Under the pieces are notes generated by a model that did no database searches, was not told the origin of the DNA, and was given only the letters and a program-made list of their open reading frames with translations. DNA of 64,000 nucleotides from Hofstenia miamia (taxonomy: Eukaryota; Xenacoelomorpha; Acoela), in contig SCFE01000025.1 of NCBI GenBank assembly GCA_004352715.1, positions 2,254,284 through 2,318,283 on the forward strand. The letters are read 5' to 3'. A program made the position numbers and the translations under genes. Shown here piece by piece: positions 56,749 through 64,000 of the stretch. Position 1 is the stretch's first letter; each line of letters starts with the position of its first letter.

Positions 56749-56859
56749 AAGCTTTACATAACAAGAATTTCTTTACATCCTCAGGAAGTGAAGCATTACA
56801 GAAGGCTTTATTCTGCTTGTGTGTCACACCCAAAGAAATCTTTTATTGAATGAAATGGA

Positions 56860-57780
56860 CAGTCGCAATATGCATTTAAGTAATTATTTCAGTACAAAGA
56901 TAAATTTTGGTAGTTTTTATTTCCTATGTCAATAAATTGGTATGAAAAGAAATAATGATATTAGAAATATGATTTCTACACATTTTTAGCTTTCGAATGA
57001 TATATGACATGTACTATTTTTGGGTTAACAGATATTTTCATACTAATCAATTTTCCCATTTTTTGTTGAAATGACTGTATAAATATATATTTGGTATTCA
57101 ATAAATATTCAAAACAACTAAATTTTTATTTTTTATATCCTTTTAGGTTTTTCAATTTCAGTGAGCAGAATTTCCTATTAATTATAAACATATTCAACAT
57201 TGGCCTTGAAAAGCGAAAAATTGAAGTTTTTGCATGGATCATATGATTGGGCTTTAAGTTTTCTGGACCGGGATGGACTTGGGCCAAAGGTTTCACTCAA
57301 CATCCACAATGAAGGAATATGTCAATACATTACATTCATTTTTAAGCCTTTTTCCTCAATTCGGCTGTGGAAATTGAAACAAGATGCCTCTTCAAAATTG
57401 AATAGATCGGATGCCTTTTACTTCAACTCTGATATACGTTTGCGCTTTCATGCCACAAATTTCGTTTATCCTCAATGTTTTGTCATACATTAAGCTACAA
57501 ATATTACTATTTCATTATTTAACGTTTTACGAGGCTTACTTATCAACAGAAGCCAACTAACAAATTCAACCCCAGTGGAAAATATAACATGAGAAAATAA
57601 TCTCTATGCGTTATTAAAGTTTAATAGAGTAATTATGTAAGTTAATTGAAAACAGTGATTGAAGGAAAATTGACAACCTCAATGAATTAATAGAAGCTAA
57701 AATTTTGTTTGATCATTTGCTCAGCACTAGGGATGTTTCGATAAATCTAATTTAAAAAACCATATTCCAATAATCGCCAG
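56860..57780. other. No gene recognised
   Basis: Contains a 97-codon open frame (57200-57493 plus) with somewhat coding-like composition but no motif I know. Confidence 0.35.
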
Positions 57781-58370
57781 TCGACAGACTGAACACAGTA
57801 AACCAAGATCCGGTTCCGGACCTAAACCATAGAAGTGTTTAATCAGAACTTTGGTATGTGTTGAGCTTGATCAGTAGAGTGAAGCCGAAGGCTGAACTTC
57901 AGTGCGAGAGTTATGCCTCTCCCGTTTTCACCAAGCAAAGATACTGAATTTGTTAGCGCCTGCTGTGACCTAATTACAACTGTGGCAGAGCAAAGCTACA
58001 TTGGCCACAAGAAAGAGTTATCCCTGACATGACTGCCCTATGCGACGCACTCATAGGTCAGTCAAGCACAGTACCGGTTTTGCAAGCAGTGTTTCCAGTC
58101 CAACAGGAGACTAAGCAAACAGGTTTCACGAGCGCATAAAGTACACATGGTTGCCCTGCGATTTACCTCCTTGTCTAACGTCCAATGTGGTACGGGGATG
58201 GGGATCCACACAACGATGCGTCAGTCTGGTATTTATTTTGAGCCAGTGATCGACTTCGGCTCTCGCTTTTCTGCTTGACAAGCTGGCATTAGCCAGGAAC
58301 CGTCGCGAGGAAGTTAACTTCTGTGACGATTTAGACACACTATCTTTTCGGTCCCCTTCAGCAATTGGTA
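57780..58370. other. GC-rich island of unknown origin
   Basis: About 590 bases with balanced base composition in an AT-rich context, sharp on both sides. It has short open frames on both strands (58126-58338 minus is the longest) and no recognisable protein or inverted ends. Probably a mobile or foreign insertion, by composition only. Confidence 0.4.
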
Positions 58371-58598
58371 CATTTTTGCCCTATATGCATGCAGCTATTC
58401 AAAATAAACTAAAAAAATTCAGAGAAATTCACAACATAATACTTCAAATAATGAGGTGCGATTGACAATTACACAAAACTACGTTTGTCTGGCAGGTTTC
58501 TTGTGCCTACTTGTGCTAATGTTTATACTTAAGGGACACATAACTGTTGGTTATTTTATTTATTGAAGTACTTTACAGGTTTTTCCCGGCAAATGTGT

Positions 58599-58633
58599 CG
58601 ATTAATCGATAATTTTTTCCTCGATTAATCGAT
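58599..58633. repeat. Two 12-bp palindromes CGATTAATCGAT
   Basis: Perfect palindromes at 58599-58610 and 58622-58633, eleven bases apart. They may be the end of an unrecognised transposon or a dimeric binding site. Confidence 0.6.
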
Positions 58634-60025
58634 TTTGAAATAATACTGCTTCGAATGTAATTAGCCATAAGTTACAGTTACATTTATGAAAGAAATAAAT
58701 CAAATATTTTGAAGTGATATAGTGAGTACATTCGAAAAGTTCAAACCAATTAACAGTTTTCCTTTGATGTTTTGATATTTACTCTAAGCAATGAAATTCA
58801 GAATGTTTGCTAGAAGATAATTTTAGAATGAATACTAAACAGCATGCAAGCACAGCATTTCAGGAAACTTTGCCTTATTGCGCAATAATATTTTATTAAC
58901 ATCATAACTAACTCTTCATAATACACCGTAGTCCACAATGCTTTGATACATTTTTAGGTTCAAACAAACAAATTATGAAAAACAATTTTCACTTGTCAAG
59001 TGAAGATGGAATTGCATTTTTTATTTAGTTTTAACAGTGTTAACAAACTTTTAGATGCAAGCATTCGTGAATTTGAAACCTTTTCCAAGCGCATGGCATG
59101 TTTTACCTATTCAATAAGACGAGAACAAAAGGAATGTTATTATTTTAAATATCTCAACAGGAAAAAATACCACTGGGTAAGATTCAATGAAGAAATCAGT
59201 TGATCAAAACAACTCCAATAAACGTTCAATAGATCAAAATGTTGAATGGAATTGAAATTATATTCTATGTAGATTTCACAAATAGGTTTTATCCAGGAAA
59301 TATATTATTTTATAATTTTTGAACTTAGAATGTGTCAGATTACCTTAGGCCGGTCTACATGAACCTCATTAGACGTTCAAGCTATACAAACCAAGATAAA
59401 TTTATAAAATTTCGAATATTTGAACTATTATTGGCATGAATGATATTTTCAACTTATAAACATAAAACATGTGCACCTACATTTCTTTGAATATTTTGGA
59501 AACCAAGAAAACATTCTATTATATCGAAATAGTATCTTAGTGATGCTACACAGAGCTTGAAATATTCCGGTACGGACCGTGATTTGATCTGGTTGTGTCT
59601 TCTCTGGTCCTGAAACATTGTGATCTTGTCAGTCCGAGATTTTCCTAAGATTATTTTTTTTAAAAATGTTTTGCAAGCATATGCCAGTTGTCCAGCGAAC
59701 TGTACTGCATACGTTTTTTTATCCGGAGTACTGTATACCTGATCTGGAAATTCAGAATACAGAATATATCTATATACATGCATATAGGCCTATGTGTGCA
59801 TAAAGTCGCATTCGCCTTTAATATTACATTCAATCCGAAATTGTCCTCCCAAAAATTTCCATTGGTCAGTACAGTCCGTTCCAGTCCTCAAAGTTCGGAG
59901 CGTCCCCTTATCTGATTCTACAAGAATTAACTTAGAAACATTTGTAAGATAACAAATAAAACAAGTGTAAATACATTTCATCATATAATGTTATATATGC
60001 ATATTTATATACAATCATTTTAGAC

Positions 60026-61825
60026 TCATAGCTTGGTAGAATCAGTACGTCCCGCCTCTTTGTTTCCCAGCCCAAGAGAAAGACTTAGTTCTTCGTCGGT
60101 AATGCGAAAGAGTGTTTTTTCAAGGGATGAGAATTTATAGTTATCATAGGGATGAATTGCACGCACCTCTTCGACAGGGAACTCATTTGGCTCAAAATTG
60201 GACAGTCTAATGCCTAAAGCCTCCAGCAACATTACAAGAGGAATACAAAATATTGAAATTGAGGTGAATAATAGGCACATAATGTTGGCCCATGTAGGAT
60301 AGGGAGTCTTGATCTTCTTAGGTATACTTGGTTCCCACCTATCGTAGTTTGTTCCGTAGAAAATGAGCTCATACAATCCAGTCATGAAGAGGATAAATAA
60401 AATGGTTGGGACTACATACATCCAACTGAATATTAATGCTTTTGGTGGACGCATTCCAGACATCAGCTGAATGTCATTTGAAAATCTTCCAGTTCCGTAA
60501 ACCCAACAAACTGCGATCGCTTCAAAGAAACCCAGTGCTAAGCAAGGGAAAGCCCCTATGTAGGTATCAAACATTTGGAAGAAATATTCTCCATTTCCCA
60601 ATGCAAATAATCCAGCACATAAGCAAGAGATAAAACAAATTGTTGAAGAAACAAACTCTGTTTTTAGCCATGGGGCTTTAGATTTGAAGTCGTAAATAGA
60701 TGAAAATACTGCTTCAAGTGTTCCGAATTGAGAATCAATACAAAGTGTAATTACCATAAAATAAAATAAAACTGCCCAGATAGGACCACTGTCACCAAAG
60801 GAGTCGCACACGTCTGCCATTGTCATAAATGCCAGTCCAGTACCCGCCACGCCATCGTTAAGAAATCTTTCTGGCTTGCAGTTAATACCATTAGCTGCAA
60901 TGCAAACTTCAGATTTTTGAGTTGCAATATACCCCAATACTGAAAAAATTACACCTGCAGCATATAACGAAGTGCAGGAGTTGATGATCGCAATGGAAAC
61001 CGATAGTTTTAGAAAATTGGTTTTTGGGCTACTGTAACTTGCCATGGCAATACAACTGCCTGTTGAAAGTCCTAAAGAATAAAAGTTTTGCTCTGCTGCC
61101 AGTCGCCATACTTCTAAGTTAAACAACTTGGAAAAATCGGGCATAACCATATACTTAAGCCCAACGAATGAGCCTTTAAGTGTTAAACCTTTAATAAAGA
61201 ACGCAGTGAGTAAAATGTAGGGAAATGTTGATGTAAAATATATTACCTTTCCTTGAGACTTTATGCCTTTGACCATGCAAAGACAGAGCACAAGCCACGA
61301 AATAAAAATGCACAAATACAAGTGTAGATTAAAATCCCCGATATGATTTATATCAGGAGTGATGTTCAATGTGGTTCTATACCAAAAATATTCACTAGTT
61401 GAACTATTTGTACATTCGGTAATGGGAGCCCCATCTACAACCGGACAATCTTGTCCCCATGGAAGCTTAACCGAAAATGAATTGTATAAATAATAAAATG
61501 TCCAAGCCATCACAGTGTTGTAATATAGTGTAATGAGAACTGATGATACTAAACAGGATACTCCCATGCCATATGTGTATCTAGATATATCACCAAATGC
61601 TTGAAGAGGCCCTTTTCTCAATCTTTGACCGATCCCGAGTTCGAGTGCAAGCAAGGGAATCCCCTGAAGGACCAGCATTGTAAAATACGGGATTAAGAAT
61701 ACACCTCCGCCGTTTTTCTGCAGTAAATATGGAAATCTGTATACGTTTCCAATACCCACAGCATAACCAACTAAAGCCAGGAAGAACTGAACTTTATTGT
61801 CCCATTGCTCACGGCCTTCTTCCAT
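60026..61825 (-). CDS. SLC6-family Na+-dependent transporter, B0AT-like, intronless, 599 aa
   Basis: Probably a Na+(/Cl-)-coupled plasma-membrane amino-acid symporter with twelve membrane helices. REQWDNKVQFFLALVGYAVG at the N terminus and NGGGVFLIPY (39-48) are the family's first helix. GQRLRKGPL follows. In the second outer loop are Cys127 and Cys138, the conserved disulphide, and N-glycosylation sites at Asn140 and Asn154. YFWYRTTLNIT, GKVIYFTSTFPY and IKGLTLKG are closest to the SLC6A15-A20 (B0AT) group. Helix 8 carries LCIDSQFG. The length is normal. The start Met sits before EEGREQWDNK, as usual. The whole ORF lacks introns. NVWRFPY reads NVYRFPY (Tyr29), and the unwound helix-6 region SLGLSTGSCIAMASY is unusual. 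The substrate cannot be read from sequence. Confidence 0.92.
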   Translation of the reverse strand: MEEGREQWDNKVQFFLALVGYAVGIGNVYRFPYLLQKNGGGVFLIPYFTMLVLQGIPLLALELGIGQRLRKGPLQAFGDISRYTYGMGVSCLVSSVLITLYYNTVMAWTFYYLYNSFSVKLPWGQDCPVVDGAPITECTNSSTSEYFWYRTTLNITPDINHIGDFNLHLYLCIFISWLVLCLCMVKGIKSQGKVIYFTSTFPYILLTAFFIKGLTLKGSFVGLKYMVMPDFSKLFNLEVWRLAAEQNFYSLGLSTGSCIAMASYSSPKTNFLKLSVSIAIINSCTSLYAAGVIFSVLGYIATQKSEVCIAANGINCKPERFLNDGVAGTGLAFMTMADVCDSFGDSGPIWAVLFYFMVITLCIDSQFGTLEAVFSSIYDFKSKAPWLKTEFVSSTICFISCLCAGLFALGNGEYFFQMFDTYIGAFPCLALGFFEAIAVCWVYGTGRFSNDIQLMSGMRPPKALIFSWMYVVPTILFILFMTGLYELIFYGTNYDRWEPSIPKKIKTPYPTWANIMCLLFTSISIFCIPLVMLLEALGIRLSNFEPNEFPVEEVRAIHPYDNYKFSSLEKTLFRITDEELSLSLGLGNKEAGRTDSTKL

Positions 61826-61841
61826 TATTATCTAAATAAAG
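61826..61841 (-). promoter_or_regulatory. Splice acceptor-like sequence before SLC6 ATG
   Basis: The minus strand reads TTTATTTAG, then ATAATA, then ATG. It is the same TTTATTTAG as at bestrophin exon 7. Suggests a 5'-UTR intron or trans-spliced leader for this otherwise intronless gene. Confidence 0.35.
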
Positions 61842-61849
61842 TCAGGGGT

Positions 61850-64000
61850 AATCTGAACAACTTACAATTTCAAGGCATTAATTAATAAGGCGGTTTAAAC
61901 AAGGCAAAGGCGAATGATGTGGCTATTTGCATTCTGGGCGTCTACACGAGCTCCACTTTAGTAGCGCATTATCTCGATCTAATGGCTTCTCCGGGGAAGA
62001 AATCAATCCTCTGCTTCAAGCCTCATTAGTGAAAGAAATACTACTTGTCAATATTTTTTTTGAAATTTAGAATTGTGATTTGCTTACTACTTTGAATGTA
62101 ACCAATAAGATATCACCAAAAGAAATAAATTTTGCTAAAGCGGAGCACATGTAAACCCAGATTAATAAAATCTATAAAAAACAATTTTGATCAACAAATG
62201 GTGCCGTATTGGCCACTACACCGATTTAAGCTGCTCGGCATCGTTGTTGACCTCATTAATATTTGGCAGCAGAAGATATGTACAATAAATATTTTCAACT
62301 CCTTTCAAATTTCACACTAAATTTCAAGTTTTCCATTGATATATGCCTTTGTTACATATAGACTAGAATATGATTGTGGCCATATTCGACAATGTTAAAA
62401 TAGATAAGCCTTTAAAGTTAAAAATAAATCATAGAAAAAATATGTGGCTAAATTAATACATGGTATGTTATAGTGTAATATGTTCTTGGAAAATTTCCTC
62501 ATTGAAGCTATTGAAAATATTCTAGTACATTTTTAAAAGATATTACGAGCATTTTCAAGGACTTTTTGTGGTCAAACTGATCGTTTTTACATTGAATTTT
62601 GGGACCATAAGTGTTTATGTAGTTAGCCATTGCTTTGTAGATGATTGCACCGACAAATTAATTCATATATCAATAACTATCATTCTTCAATTGATTAATA
62701 TTTTAACATGCCTTATTAAATATAATGATTCAGCCCGTTCTCCAACTCAATTTACTGCAGAATATTGCTAAATAATTTGCTGCCGGTAATTTTGTCGAGA
62801 GTTCGTGCTAACAAATTTCTTATTTTGCTATATAATTTTAGAATAATGGCAAAAAAATCAATAAATTTTCTGTCTTAGTATTCTGACAATGTATCCGAAA
62901 AGGATAATAAAATTACCATTCAATCCCAAGTGATATTGTATTTGTACAATGGTGGTTGAAGAATAAGTGCAACTGCTGGTCTTATTCGATTACTATCTGT
63001 GTCTTCCTTAAATCTGTCAGGTCATTGTTTGCTAATCTTATGATATTAAAGAAGCGAAAAATGTTATCTTACTATGGAATTCGTGATTCAAACATGACAT
63101 ATTTAAAAGTTGTTTCTAAGTCTTAGGCTATTTAATTTCATGATACTGAAGATATTTTTTTGGTTTGAGCTTTGTAGCTCTTGAAAGCTCAAAATCCCTG
63201 TATTTGTTGTAATTTTCTTGATATTACAAGTAAAAATTAAGAAGATAAATTGAAATCCTTACATTGTCCTTAGAATCGGTAAATTTAATATTATTAACAC
63301 GCTTTTCTTATTATTTCAAATAAGCCTGCCTCAACTGGTATCTTTACTGCTCCTTAAATATACAAGTTGTCACAAAGCCAGTTTTGTTACTTGATAAAGA
63401 CAATGACTGAAAAAAAATTCTTAGATTTTATTCGACATGTGCTTCAAGCGTTAAATGTCGTATATGACTATTACATTGCACAGAAAATAGAAAATTTTCT
63501 TTAATAATATTATAATAATTTAACATTCCCTAAAATGCAATGTCTTGACATACATCAGTTTGAGCTCCTTTATCACCCATATGAGATAAACAGGGCTTAT
63601 TCCAGAGCCACTAAGGAGGAATAAATACCCTACAAAATGGGAGAATTCCTATAGGGGCCTACTTGTTTTACTTTATCTATAGCTAAAAATTTGCATGGCA
63701 GACACTATGGTTGCAAACAAATCAAACCAACCTAAAACTTCCTGCAGTCAAAAGATAAATCAGAAACGCGAAAATGAAAGGGGCAGAAAAATTCATTTTC
63801 CGGTTGAAAATTTTATATATGTAGCCTTTATAAAAGTTTTTAGGTTCTTGATTTTGTATTCATGACCAATAAAACGTTAAGAATAGAACATTTAATTTTT
63901 TTATGTCTTGTGTAATATTTTCTGTGATACTGCGTTATGTGATCTCCAAGTAACTGTGATTTTTCATAGGTGTAGGAAAATCCCACATAAGTTTTAATCA
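61850..64000. other. 5' flank of SLC6 gene, no further gene recognised
   Basis: AT-rich with short open frames only (62132-62320 and 62568-62771 plus). No promoter element can be named with confidence. Confidence 0.45.

Noticed and set aside
57200-57493. 97-codon open frame with fairly coding-like composition
   Set aside because: No known motif, no clear splice signals in the right phase; kept only as an unassigned frame.
59560-59910. Several GGACCG/CAGTCC-like words
   Set aside because: Resemble hAT subterminal words, but no boundary or coding sequence was found.
1-64000. CRISPR arrays, rRNA or tRNA genes, bacterial operons
   Set aside because: None seen; the window is eukaryotic, and no cloverleaf or regular spaced repeat array was recognised by eye.

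Overview
This window is nuclear DNA from an invertebrate animal. It is strongly AT-rich, with GT-AG introns, a bestrophin chloride-channel gene spread over about 21 kb, an intronless SLC6 transporter, many (TA)n arrays, and dense decayed transposons of classes common in invertebrates (hAT, mariner/DD41D-like, P-element-like, Penelope-like, CR1/jockey/I-like LINEs). The species cannot be named from sequence alone. A nematode or other ecdysozoan is possible but unproven. Five multi-base N gaps and four single-n joins show a draft assembly, and several apparent duplications sit exactly on those joins.

Layout. 1-22.7 kb has no host gene that I recognise. It holds a hAT relic (358-1614), a minus-strand LINE reverse transcriptase (5.2-5.9 kb), a zinc-finger/LINE/Penelope mosaic (8.0-9.7 kb), a hAT tail (10.6 kb), a LINE from 11.1 to 15.2 kb split by a 1.68-kb DNA transposon, a hAT-type MITE, a foldback mosaic, and a Mutator-like element with 361-bp terminal inverted repeats (17.1-18.8 kb). 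22.7-44.1 kb is the bestrophin gene on the plus strand. I could join eight exons, all in phase, giving 432 codons. Intron 1 (10.3 kb) contains a hAT with perfect 8-bp target duplications, a Penelope fragment, a transposase relic, a MITE and two mariner-type elements. 44.1-60 kb is again mobile DNA: a P-element-like transposon with CATG-starting inverted repeats, Penelope pieces, an internally deleted LINE with an artefactual second copy, and a stretch with six copies of a GTCGGACGTTAC-type word. 60.0-61.8 kb is a 599-codon SLC6 neutral amino-acid transporter-like gene on the minus strand. The last 2 kb is its 5' flank, with nothing recognised.

The two host genes are both membrane transport proteins (a bestrophin anion channel and a Na+-coupled amino-acid transporter). 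They are convergent, about 16 kb apart, and show no sign of co-regulation. Points most worth checking: the bestrophin has lost the acidic Ca2+-clasp residues and the RFP motif that define the family; the LINE-splitting transposon ends in CACAGTG-type termini with a 5-bp target duplication, as in Transib/RAG-type elements; a hammerhead-ribozyme-like core lies at two Penelope ends; the GTCGGACGTTAC word cluster is unexplained; and the SLC6 gene is intronless with a Trp-to-Tyr change in its most conserved motif.
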